Of a stretch of 64,000 nt of DNA, positions 8,341-15,876 are shown in pieces. The position numbers and the translations under genes were made by a program. This DNA comes from Bradyrhizobium canariense. GTDB taxonomy: Bacteria; Pseudomonadota; Alphaproteobacteria; Rhizobiales; Xanthobacteraceae. A model generated the notes under the pieces. That model ran no database searches. It saw only the letters and a program-made list of their open reading frames with translations, and was not told the DNA's origin. The stretch spans positions 5,731,001-5,795,000 of the forward strand of contig NZ_LT629750.1 of the NCBI RefSeq assembly GCF_900105125.1, given 5' to 3'. Numbering within the stretch: the stretch's first letter is position 1; every line of letters begins with the position of its first letter.

Positions 8341-9381
8341 CTATGCGTTGCCGCGGTCCTCGCGGAACAGATCGAGCTTCTGCTGCACCGGGCGGTCGGA
8401 GAAACTGAACACCACGGAATCCTCGTCGGCCTCGTGGGTGACCCACTGCCAGCTCGGCACCACGAACAGGTCACGTGAGCCCCATTCGAAAGTCTGCTCG
8501 CCGACCCGCGTGCGTCCGCGGCCTTCGATCGCCGCGAATACGGTGGCGTCGGTCGAACGATAGCGCGCGGTCTTGAAACCCTTCGGCAGCAGCTGGATGA
8601 AGGTGCCGATGGTCGGCATCGCGAAGTCGCCGGTCTCGGGATTGGAGAATTTCAGCTTCAGCCCGTGACAGGCGTCCCATTCGTTGCGCGCCTTGGCATG
8701 CTCCAGCGCCTCGCGCGTGTAGCTGTAGGGATAGTTGAAGATCGGCGAGGTCTTGGAGACACGCTTCTGGTCGATCGGCAGCAGATTGTGGCCGTAGCGG
8801 GCAAAGCTGTCGCCGGCGGGGCGGGTAATCTTTTGCTGATCCTCGTTCGATCCTTCCGCGAACGACGCATCGAAAAACTGCACCATCGGAATATCGAGTC
8901 CGTCCAGCCAGAACATCGGCTCCGATGTCTGGTTGCTGTGGTCGTGCCAGGTCATCGACGGTGTGATCACGAAATCGCCCGGCTCCATTGCCGTGCGCTC
9001 CCCGTCGACGGCGGTAAACGCGCCCTTGCCTTCGAGCACGAAGCGCAAAGCCGATTGACTATGACGGTGCGCCGGCGCGACGTCGCCGGGGATCACCATC
9101 TGCACGCCGGCAAACAATGACGTGGTGATTTTCGATTGCCCGCGCAGCCCCGGGTTTTCCAGCACCAGCACCCGCCGCTCCGCTTCCTTGGCGGTGATCA
9201 GCTTGCCGGCTTCCGTCATGTAGTCGCGGATCGCGTCGAACTTCCACAGATGCGGCCGGCAGGCGCTCTTCGGTTCGGGCGTGATGAGATCGCCCATCAC
9301 GTTCCACAGCGCGGAGAGATTTTCGCCGTCGATCTTCTTGTAAAATGCCTCGCGTTCCGGCGTCTTCAGCACGGCTTCCAT
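8341..9381 (-). CDS. gtdA: Gentisate 1,2-dioxygenase
   Basis: A 346-residue bicupin ring-cleavage dioxygenase that opens gentisate to maleylpyruvate using Fe(II) and O2. The N-terminal cupin has the metal ligands in APAHRHSQSALRFVLEG (His105, His107) and TWHDHSN (His146, His148); the second cupin follows with EGRGRTRVGEQTFEWG and VPSWQWVTHEA. Length and both cupins match bacterial gentisate dioxygenases. It is divergent from the isomerase gene, and its promoter region carries the 21-bp site at 9414-9434 that recurs before the aryl-CoA hydroxylase. A fumarylpyruvate hydrolase, needed to finish the pathway, is not in this window. Confidence 0.93.
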   Translation of the reverse strand: MEAVLKTPEREAFYKKIDGENLSALWNVMGDLITPEPKSACRPHLWKFDAIRDYMTEAGKLITAKEAERRVLVLENPGLRGQSKITTSLFAGVQMVIPGDVAPAHRHSQSALRFVLEGKGAFTAVDGERTAMEPGDFVITPSMTWHDHSNQTSEPMFWLDGLDIPMVQFFDASFAEGSNEDQQKITRPAGDSFARYGHNLLPIDQKRVSKTSPIFNYPYSYTREALEHAKARNEWDACHGLKLKFSNPETGDFAMPTIGTFIQLLPKGFKTARYRSTDATVFAAIEGRGRTRVGEQTFEWGSRDLFVVPSWQWVTHEADEDSVVFSFSDRPVQQKLDLFREDRGNA

Positions 9382-9413
9382 GGCAGCCTCCCGTCGTTCT
9401 TGTTGCTTGGACT

Positions 9414-9434
9414 AATTGACAGCATACTTACAAA
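9414..9434 (+). promoter_or_regulatory. Candidate operator/promoter shared by the gentisate genes, copy 1
   Basis: The site reads AATTGACAG-CATACT-TACAAA and matches the site at 14703-14723 (other strand) at 17 of 21 positions. It lies 33 bp upstream of the dioxygenase start and about 57 bp upstream of the isomerase start. The CATACT block could be a -10 element for the isomerase operon, so a regulator bound here would cover the promoter. The nearby MarR protein is the obvious candidate. Confidence 0.55.
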
Positions 9435-9490
9435 GTGGATAGCGTCAACGCCGCAATACCGGCAAACAAGAAGAATTGAGGGAGGTTACG

Positions 9491-10123
9491 ATGAAGCTGC
9501 ACGGCTATTTCCGCAGCAGCGCGTCCTACCGGGTCAGAATCGCATTGAACCTGAAGGGCTTGGGCGCGGAGCACTTGGCCCATCATCTTCGCAAGGGCGA
9601 ACAATGCGCGCCCGCTTATCTCGCGATCAATCCGCAGGGGCTGGTCCCGACGCTCGAGAGCGATCAGGGCGCGATCCTCACCCAGTCGCTGGCGATCATC
9701 GAATGGCTCGACGAAATCCATCCCGAGCCGCCGCTGCTGCCGAAGGATCCGCTGCGCCGCGCCAAGGTTCGCGCCTTTGCGATGGCGCTCGCCTGCGACA
9801 CCCATCCGGTGCAGAATCTGAAAGTCCTGGCGCGGCTGCGCCAGCTCGGCCTGCCCGAGGAACAGGTGACGGAATGGGCGGCCTGGGCCAACCGCGAGGG
9901 CCTCGCCGCCTGCGAAACGCTGATCGCAAACGAGGCCGGCCCGTTCTGTTTTGGCGCGGCGCCGACGATCGCCGATCTGTGCCTGGTGCCGCAGCTCGCC
10001 AACGCCCGCCGCTTCGGCGTCGATGTCGCGGCCTATCCAAAATTGCTGAAAGCGGAAGCGGCGGCGAAAGCGGTGAAGGCGTTCGCGGACGCCGCACCGG
10101 ACCGGCAACCCGATGCCGAATAA
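9491..10123 (+). CDS. maiA: Maleylpyruvate/maleylacetoacetate isomerase (zeta-class GST)
   Basis: A 210-residue glutathione S-transferase of the zeta class. The N-terminal thioredoxin-like domain begins LHGYFRSSASYRVRIALNLK, which contains the SSxSYRVRIAL active-site motif; NPQGLVPTLE and the Ile/Ser of QSLAIIEWLDE bind glutathione. In this setting it should isomerise maleylpyruvate, the gentisate dioxygenase product, to fumarylpyruvate, though maleylacetoacetate in tyrosine breakdown is the alternative. ATG 9491 follows GGGAGGTT at proper spacing. Its end overlaps the marR start by 11 bp, giving an operon maiA-marR-hydroxylase. Confidence 0.9.
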   Translation: MKLHGYFRSSASYRVRIALNLKGLGAEHLAHHLRKGEQCAPAYLAINPQGLVPTLESDQGAILTQSLAIIEWLDEIHPEPPLLPKDPLRRAKVRAFAMALACDTHPVQNLKVLARLRQLGLPEEQVTEWAAWANREGLAACETLIANEAGPFCFGAAPTIADLCLVPQLANARRFGVDVAAYPKLLKAEAAAKAVKAFADAAPDRQPDAE

Positions 10124-10622
10124 GACCGACCCGATCACGATGGACGCGGTCTATACCGCGCCGGGCTATCTGTTTCGCCGCATGCAGCAGATTGCGGTCG
10201 CGATTTTCGTCGAGGAGTGCAAGGCCCACGACCTGACGCCGGTGCAATATGCGGCGCTGGTTGCGATCCGCACCCACCCCGGCATCGATGCCACCCGGCT
10301 TTCCGCCGTGATCGCTTTCGATCGCTCGACATTAGGCAGCGTGATCGAACGGCTGGAGGCGAAAAATCTTATCGAGCGAAAGCCGGCCACTGAGGACAAG
10401 CGCGTCAAGCTGCTTTATCTCACCAGGTCAGGCGCGACCTTGCTGCGCAATATCATGCCGTCGGTTGATCGGGCGCAGGCGCGCATGCTGCAGCCGCTGA
10501 AGCCCGAGGATCGCAAAACCTTGCTGGCCTTGATGACGCAACTGGTCGACCTCAACAACGAAGCCTCGCGGGTGCCGTTGCGCGCGGAAGACGCGCTTGA
10601 ACATTTCAGGAAATCAAGCTGA
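10113..10622 (+). CDS. MarR family transcriptional regulator
   Basis: A 169-residue MarR-type winged-helix protein. The core DLTPVQYAALVAIRTHPGID, followed by LSAVIAFDRSTLGSVIERLE and the wing residues EDKRVKLLYLT, is standard. It overlaps maiA by 11 bp upstream, and its stop overlaps the next ATG by one base (TGATG), so it is translated with the pathway enzymes. MarR proteins usually repress local catabolic genes until an aromatic ligand binds; gentisate, 3-hydroxybenzoate or an aryl-CoA are plausible ligands. The paired sites at 9414-9434 and 14703-14723 are its likely targets. Confidence 0.92.
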   Translation: MPNKTDPITMDAVYTAPGYLFRRMQQIAVAIFVEECKAHDLTPVQYAALVAIRTHPGIDATRLSAVIAFDRSTLGSVIERLEAKNLIERKPATEDKRVKLLYLTRSGATLLRNIMPSVDRAQARMLQPLKPEDRKTLLALMTQLVDLNNEASRVPLRAEDALEHFRKSS

Positions 10623-11818
10623 TGGGATCGGGAGCAGGCGCACGCCCGGTGCTGATCGTAGGGGGCGGCATCGGCGGCCTCGCGGCGGCGCTGGGGCTGG
10701 CGCAAAAGGGCATCCGTTCCATCCTGCTGGAGAAGGCTGCCGCGCTCGGCGAGATCGGCGCCGGCATCCAGCTCGGTCCCAATGCGTTCCATGCCTTCGA
10801 CTATCTCGGCGTCGGCGAGGCCGCGCGCGGCATGGCCGTCTATATCGATCAGCTCCGGTTGATGGATGCCCTGACCGCCGAGGAGATTACCCATGTCGAT
10901 CTGCGCGACGCCTTCCGCGCGCGCTTCGGTAACCCTTATGCGGTGGTGCATCGCGGCGACCTGCACGGCGTCTTTCTCAAGGCCTGCCGGGATCACGAGC
11001 TGATCGATCTGCGCGTCAGCAGCGAGGTGGTTGGCTACGGCCAGGACGGATCATCGGTGACGGCGCGGCTTGCCTCGGGCGAGCGCGTCACCGGTGCGCT
11101 TCTGATCGGCGCGGACGGATTGTGGTCCAGTATCCGCAAGCAGGTCACCGCAGACGGGCCGCCGCGAGTCTCCGGCCACACCACCTATCGCTCGGTGATC
11201 CCGACCGAGGAGATGCCGGAAGATCTGCGCTGGAACGCGGCGACGCTGTGGGCCGGGCCGAAATGCCACATCGTGCATTATCCGCTGTCGGGCTGGAAGG
11301 TGTTCAACCTCGTCGTCACCTATCACAACGATGCGCCGGAGCCGGTGGCCGGCAAGCCGGTTTCCGACGAAGAGGTCATGCAGGGCTTTCGGCACGTTCA
11401 CGAGCGCGCCAGGGACATCATTCGCCACGGCAAGAACTGGCGGCTGTGGGTGCTGTGCGACCGCGATCCGGTCGAGCGCTGGATCGACGGCCGCGTCGCG
11501 CTGCTCGGCGATGCCGCGCACCCGATGCTGCAATATTTCGCGCAAGGCGCCTGTCAGGCGATGGAAGACGCGGTGTGCCTGTCGCACATGCTGGGGTCCT
11601 ATCCGGACGACCACGCCAGAGCGCTTGAACAGTATCGCGCGCAGCGCTTCCCGCGCACCGCGCGCGTGCAACTGCTGTCCCGCGCCATCGGCGAACACAT
11701 CTACCATCCCGCCGGCGAACACGCCCGCCTCCGCAACGCCATCATGAGCGCGAAAACGTCGGAGGATTATTACAGGGATCTCGCCTGGCTCTACGGCGGG
11801 ACGGGATTGGGGGAGTAA
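10622..11818 (+). CDS. FAD-dependent 3-hydroxybenzoate 6-hydroxylase
   Basis: A 398-residue group A flavoprotein monooxygenase. It has GGGIGG at residues 14-19, the DG motif in LLIGADGLWSSIRKQV, and the second FAD motif VALLGDAAHPMLQYFAQGAC near residue 296. The QYFAQGACQAMEDA segment is typical of 3-hydroxybenzoate 6-monooxygenase and salicylate hydroxylase. Next to gentisate dioxygenase and maleylpyruvate isomerase, the para-hydroxylation of 3-hydroxybenzoate to gentisate is the best call; salicylate 1-hydroxylase (giving catechol) is the main alternative and fits the neighbours less well. It is the third gene of the maiA operon and is followed by a dispersed repeat. Confidence 0.82.
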   Translation: MGSGAGARPVLIVGGGIGGLAAALGLAQKGIRSILLEKAAALGEIGAGIQLGPNAFHAFDYLGVGEAARGMAVYIDQLRLMDALTAEEITHVDLRDAFRARFGNPYAVVHRGDLHGVFLKACRDHELIDLRVSSEVVGYGQDGSSVTARLASGERVTGALLIGADGLWSSIRKQVTADGPPRVSGHTTYRSVIPTEEMPEDLRWNAATLWAGPKCHIVHYPLSGWKVFNLVVTYHNDAPEPVAGKPVSDEEVMQGFRHVHERARDIIRHGKNWRLWVLCDRDPVERWIDGRVALLGDAAHPMLQYFAQGACQAMEDAVCLSHMLGSYPDDHARALEQYRAQRFPRTARVQLLSRAIGEHIYHPAGEHARLRNAIMSAKTSEDYYRDLAWLYGGTGLGE

Positions 11819-11823
11819 CGTTT

Positions 11824-11914
11824 CGTCATGCCCCGGCCTTGCGCCGGGCATCCGCGTCTTATGGGTGTTGCAACAATAAAAACGTGGATGGCCGGGACGA
11901 GCCCGGCCATGACG
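11824..11914. repeat. Dispersed palindromic repeat (GTCATGCCCCGGC type)
   Basis: An approximately 90-bp imperfect palindrome between convergent genes. The outer arms CGTCATG and CATGACG pair, the inner GCCGGGCATCC pairs with GGATGGCCGGG, and the loop is AT-rich. It could end transcription for both neighbours. It resembles a very common intergenic repeat of Bradyrhizobium (recalled, not searched). Confidence 0.7.
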
Positions 11915-11925
11915 GAGGGCGCGTC

Positions 11926-13551
11926 CTAAACCCTCATCAACGCCTGACGGTCGATCTTGCCGGTGCCGGTTTTCGGCAACTCGTCGATGAAGGTGATCTC
12001 GCGCGGATATTTGTAAGGCAATAGTTTTGCCTTGACGTAGTCCTGCAGCATCTTGGTCGCTTCCGCTGCATCGAAGGCGCTGCTGTTCATCACCACCACG
12101 GCTTTCAGCGTCATGCGGCGGTCGGGCAGTTCGGCGGCGAACACCGCGCATTCGCGGATGTCGGGGTGCTCGATCAGGCAAAGCTCGACCTCGAGTGGAT
12201 AGACCCACTGGCCGGAGATCTTGATCAGGTCATCGGCGCGGCCGCGGAAGAAATGAAAGCCGTCGCTGTCGCGAACGAAACGGTCGCCGGTGTAGATCCA
12301 CCCGTCGTCGCGGATCGTCTCGGCCGATTTGTCCGGCCGGTTCCAGTACAGCGGCGTATTGGAATCGCCGCGAACCCACAGGATGCCTTCCTCGTTGTCG
12401 CCGACCTCGCGGCCGTCCTTGTCCTTCAACAGGATTTCATAGCCGGGCACCCGAAGCCCGGCGGCGCCGAGTTTTTTCCGCTCGGGCCGGTTGGAGAGAT
12501 AGATGTGCAGCGCCTCCGTGGACCCCAGTCCCTCGACGATCTCAAGGCCAGTCAGCGCCTTCCAGCCGTTGAAAACCTCGACCGAAAGCACCTCAGCGGC
12601 TGACAGCGCCAGCCGCAGCGACGAAAAATCCGTGCTTGTTGCACCGTCAGCCTTGGTCAGCGCGGTGTAGAGCGTCGGCAATCCGAAAAATGCGGTCGGC
12701 CGAAAGCGCTCGATCGCCCCAAAGATCGCGGCAGGCTTCGGCTGGCCCGGCAGCAGCAGCGTCGCGGCGCCGACCGAGAACGGGAAGGTGATCGAGTTGC
12801 CAAAACCATAGGCGAAGAAGATCTTCGGCACGGAAAAGCAGATGTCACCGGCTTTAAGCTTCAACACGTTGCGCGCAAACGCCGCTTCGCTATAGGCCAT
12901 GTCGTGCTGGAGGTGGACGATGCCCTTGGGCCGTCCGGTCGAGCCCGACGAATACATCCAGAACGCCATCTCGTTGCGATGAGTATCGGCTTCTGCGAGA
13001 TCCGTGGAGAAACCCTGCAGCCATTGTGCTGTAATGACAGTGTCTGGCACTGCATGATTGGCTGCGGGGCCATTAGTGACGACAAGCGTGCGCAAGGACG
13101 TGTCCTTGCGCGCCACCGCATCGAAGCGCGGGCAAAATTCCGCATCCGTGACCGCGACGGAGGCGCCCGAGTCCGACAGATAGAATTGCAGCAGGTCGGA
13201 TGGCGTCAGCGTATTGATCAGGAGTGGTACGTAGCCCGCGCGCACCGCGCCGAAAAACGCCGCTGGATAGGCCGGTGTATCGTCGAGGAACATCAGGATG
13301 CGGTCGCCGCGCCTGAGGCCCAGCGACTGAAAACCGTGTCCCCAGCGCGACGCGTCCGCGCAAAGCTCGGCATAGCTGCGCGAGCCGGCCGGTCCGGTCA
13401 GCGCGAGCCGGTCCCCACGGCCGTGCGCTAGATTGTCGAACAGGATGCGGCTGGCGTTGTACGCTTGCGGGATCGCAAAGCCGATCTCGCGCGAGCCGGA
13501 ATTGTCTGTTGGCACCTGATCGAAAATCTGGTTTTTCATGCTTGTGGTCAT
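11926..13551 (-). CDS. Aryl-CoA ligase, benzoate-CoA ligase family
   Basis: A 541-residue acyl-adenylate-forming enzyme. The P-loop is YSSGSTGRPKGIVH near residue 198, the adenine motif is VEGLGSTEALHIYLSN, the hinge region GWIYTGDRFVRDSDGFHFFRGRADD, and the catalytic Lys is in LPKTGTGKIDRQAL at the C-terminus. The NASRILFDNL opening and the LGSTEALHIYLSN block are typical of benzoate/4-hydroxybenzoate-CoA ligases. It should activate an aromatic acid (salicylate, anthranilate or benzoate) to its CoA thioester. Its start overlaps the stop of the upstream hydroxylase gene by four bases, so the two act together; substrate activation before ring hydroxylation is likely. Confidence 0.85.
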   Translation of the reverse strand: MTTSMKNQIFDQVPTDNSGSREIGFAIPQAYNASRILFDNLAHGRGDRLALTGPAGSRSYAELCADASRWGHGFQSLGLRRGDRILMFLDDTPAYPAAFFGAVRAGYVPLLINTLTPSDLLQFYLSDSGASVAVTDAEFCPRFDAVARKDTSLRTLVVTNGPAANHAVPDTVITAQWLQGFSTDLAEADTHRNEMAFWMYSSGSTGRPKGIVHLQHDMAYSEAAFARNVLKLKAGDICFSVPKIFFAYGFGNSITFPFSVGAATLLLPGQPKPAAIFGAIERFRPTAFFGLPTLYTALTKADGATSTDFSSLRLALSAAEVLSVEVFNGWKALTGLEIVEGLGSTEALHIYLSNRPERKKLGAAGLRVPGYEILLKDKDGREVGDNEEGILWVRGDSNTPLYWNRPDKSAETIRDDGWIYTGDRFVRDSDGFHFFRGRADDLIKISGQWVYPLEVELCLIEHPDIRECAVFAAELPDRRMTLKAVVVMNSSAFDAAEATKMLQDYVKAKLLPYKYPREITFIDELPKTGTGKIDRQALMRV

Positions 13552-14687
13552 GCGTGAGTTGGCCCCTTCCTCGACGCCTCGTAGCGCGCCATGAATTCCG
13601 GCGACATCGCGCGCAGACGCGCATCGTCGATCCGGCCGGAGCGGGTGATGTAGCTATAGGCGAAGTCCATCAGGTCGAGTTTCATATGTTCGGGAAAATG
13701 TTCGTACCAATCGGCGCTGGTGCGCGCTGCCGTCACCAGTTTTTTCACGATCGGCTTGCGTCCGGCCTCATAGCGCGCGAGTCTTGCGAGAATATCGCCG
13801 TCTGTCTCCAGCGCCCTGGTCAGCGCGATCGCGTCCTCGATCGCGAGCCGCGTGCCCGAACCGATCGAGAAATGCGCCGAATGCAGCGCGTCGCCGATCA
13901 ACGCAATATTTTGGTGCGACCAGTGTTCGTTCCAGATCCACGGAAAATTGCGCCATACCGACTTGTTCGAGATCAGCTCATGTCCGGCGAGTGTGGAAGC
14001 AAATACCTGCTGGCAAATCGCCTGCGATTCCTCGATGGTCTTGTCGGCAAAGCCGTAAGCTTGCCAGGTCGCCATATCGCATTCGACCAGGAAGGTGCTC
14101 ATCGCGGATGAATATCTGTAGTGATGGGCGTTGAACGACCCGAGTTCGGTTTTCACAAAAGTCTGCGACAAGGTCTCGAAGCGCTGGGTCGTGCCATACC
14201 AGGCGAACTTGTTGGTCGAATGCGAGACCGATGCTCCGAACTGGTTTTCAAACGTGCGGCGGACCAGCGAATTAAGGCCATCCGCGGCCACGATCAGATC
14301 GTAGCCCGTCAACCGATCCAGCGATTGGATCAGTGTGTCGTATCGCAGTGTGACGCCGACGGCGCGGGCGCGGTGCTGCAGAATCGTCAACAGCTCGAGC
14401 CGGCCGATCGAGGAAAAGCCGACGCCGTCGATCTCGACGCTTTCGCTGCGCAGATTCAGCGTGATGTTTTTCCAGCTCTCCATCCGCGGCGCGATGGCGT
14501 CGACCGTGTCGGGATCATCGGCGCGCAGGAATTCAAGCGCCTGTTCGGAGAACACCACGCCAAAGCCCCAGGTGGCGTCGGCGGCATTCTGCTCGAACAA
14601 ATCGATATGGGCGTCAGGGTGCTGCTTCTTCCACAGATAAGCAAAGTAGAGGCCGCCGGGGCCTCCGCCGATCACGGCGATACGCAC
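13548..14687 (-). CDS. FAD monooxygenase resembling aryl-CoA 5-hydroxylase (salicylyl-CoA/anthraniloyl-CoA type)
   Basis: A 379-residue flavoprotein monooxygenase beginning RIAVIGGGPGGLYFAYLWKK (GGGPGG at 7-12), with the DG motif LIVAADGLNSLVRRTF and the second FAD motif IALIGDALHSAHFSIGSGTR. The HFSIGSGTRLAIEDA block and WGFGVVFSEQAL are what I recognise from salicylyl-CoA 5-hydroxylase and the N-terminal half of 2-aminobenzoyl-CoA monooxygenase/reductase; the reductase half is absent. Start is GTG 14687 with a strong GGGGAGGAAG 4 nt upstream. It is coupled to the aryl-CoA ligase by ATGA overlap. With salicylyl-CoA as substrate the product would be gentisyl-CoA, feeding the gentisate genes next door; a thioesterase would still be needed. 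Confidence 0.75.
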   Translation of the reverse strand: MRIAVIGGGPGGLYFAYLWKKQHPDAHIDLFEQNAADATWGFGVVFSEQALEFLRADDPDTVDAIAPRMESWKNITLNLRSESVEIDGVGFSSIGRLELLTILQHRARAVGVTLRYDTLIQSLDRLTGYDLIVAADGLNSLVRRTFENQFGASVSHSTNKFAWYGTTQRFETLSQTFVKTELGSFNAHHYRYSSAMSTFLVECDMATWQAYGFADKTIEESQAICQQVFASTLAGHELISNKSVWRNFPWIWNEHWSHQNIALIGDALHSAHFSIGSGTRLAIEDAIALTRALETDGDILARLARYEAGRKPIVKKLVTAARTSADWYEHFPEHMKLDLMDFAYSYITRSGRIDDARLRAMSPEFMARYEASRKGPTHA

Positions 14688-14702
14688 GATCTTCCTCCCC
14701 GA

Positions 14703-14723
14703 TTTGGCAGTATACTGACAATT
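14703..14723 (-). promoter_or_regulatory. Candidate operator/promoter shared by the gentisate genes, copy 2
   Basis: Read on the minus strand: AATTGTCAG-TATACT-GCCAAA, 17 of 21 identical to the site at 9414-9434 and in the same orientation relative to the downstream gene. The core CAGTATACTG is palindromic. It ends 16 bp before the hydroxylase GTG; TATACT could serve as the -10 element. This links the aryl-CoA genes to the gentisate genes in one regulon. Confidence 0.55.
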
Positions 14724-14851
14724 GGGATCCAGACTATTCGTTGCGCGATTTCGGCGCTACCGAAAAAGCTCCGAAGACCTGCGTGACTCATCAGCAGCGG
14801 CGCAGCCACGCGCCGCTCACCCGCACCGAGTGACAGGAACGCGCGTGAAGC

Positions 14852-15712
14852 CTATCGCGCCGCAAACGGGGCCAGAACGTCCCGGCAAGCCGGCGACAGC
14901 GAGGCGGCCTGCTCGGCCAGGCAGTGCGCGATCCGGCCGCCGCCCGGTTCAACGCCGGGACAAAGCGCGCGAACGTCGCCGCCGCAGGCCGACCGCAACA
15001 CAAACAGCACCTCGCGCGGGCGCATCGGCCGCAGCACCAGCGGCGCTGCCGCGGGAGCCGCGTCGGGGCCGGCGGTCGCCGCTGCGGCCGGAGCAGTGTC
15101 GCCTGCCGCTGATGTTGCAGCGCCGCCGCCAGCCGCGTTGACGGCCTGCTGGCAACTCGCCGAAAGTTTTGACTTGTTCTTCTCCAGGCAATTCAGTGCG
15201 GCGGCGCCGCCCGTCGGCACGCCGGCGCAGGTTCGCTGATAGTCGGAGCGGCAGGCGCTGCGTATGGCAGCAACCTGCGCGCTGCTAGGCTTTTTCGCCG
15301 GCGCGCTGGCAGCCGCTTTATCGCTTGCCGTTTCAGTTGTCCTTTCCGTCGTCTTGGCGGCGGTCGCGGTGGGTGCTTCGGCGGCCGGCTTGGCTGCCGG
15401 TTCAGCCGGCGCTGACTCAGTCTTGGGCTCGGTCTTCGTATCGGCCTTGGGTTCAGCCGCCGCCTCGACGGCGTGAACCGCGCTCTGGCAGCCCGGCGCG
15501 AGGCTCGACATGTTTTTCTGCAGGCATTGCAGCGCCGCCGCGCCACCTGGCGGGACGCTCGCGCAATGCGCTTCATAATCCGAGCGGCACTGGGCGCGAA
15601 TGGCGCTGCGTTGTGCGTCGGTGACCTGAGAAACTGCCGGTGTCGCGGTTGCAAATGTGGTGGCCGTTATCAGCGCCCAGAGCGCCGCCGCAGTTTTCGA
15701 CCTGTCGATCAT
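14852..15712 (-). CDS. Exported protein with three Cys-rich repeats
   Basis: A 286-residue protein with a signal peptide (MIDRSKTAAALWALITATTF, cleavage near TPAVSQ). Three copies of a roughly 40-residue motif follow, two near residues 37-78 and 143-184 and a third at the C-terminus. Each has the pattern C-R/G-x-D-Y/V-x-x-x-C-x-x-V-P/E-x-G-G followed by a further C-L and C pair. This resembles the Cys-rich GLG1/FGFR repeat (PF00839) found in proteobacterial secreted proteins. A long Ala/Glu/Lys/Thr-rich linker separates the first two repeats. The four conserved Cys per repeat suggest two disulfides in the periplasm. Start ATG 15712 is preceded by AAAGGA. Function unknown. Confidence 0.72.
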   Translation of the reverse strand: MIDRSKTAAALWALITATTFATATPAVSQVTDAQRSAIRAQCRSDYEAHCASVPPGGAAALQCLQKNMSSLAPGCQSAVHAVEAAAEPKADTKTEPKTESAPAEPAAKPAAEAPTATAAKTTERTTETASDKAAASAPAKKPSSAQVAAIRSACRSDYQRTCAGVPTGGAAALNCLEKNKSKLSASCQQAVNAAGGGAATSAAGDTAPAAAATAGPDAAPAAAPLVLRPMRPREVLFVLRSACGGDVRALCPGVEPGGGRIAHCLAEQAASLSPACRDVLAPFAAR

Positions 15713-15876
15713 TTGAATAATCCTTTGTTGTCGCTGGAGCTGCTTCAACCCAATTAAAACTTGAAAAGCCTGTAAGAAAAATCCTTGTGACCCGCATCAT
15801 TTTCGCCTTCGGGTTCCACCGCAAGAAAATTGTTGCGGCTGATGCGGATCACAAACGCCCTCTTGAACGCAGAGCG

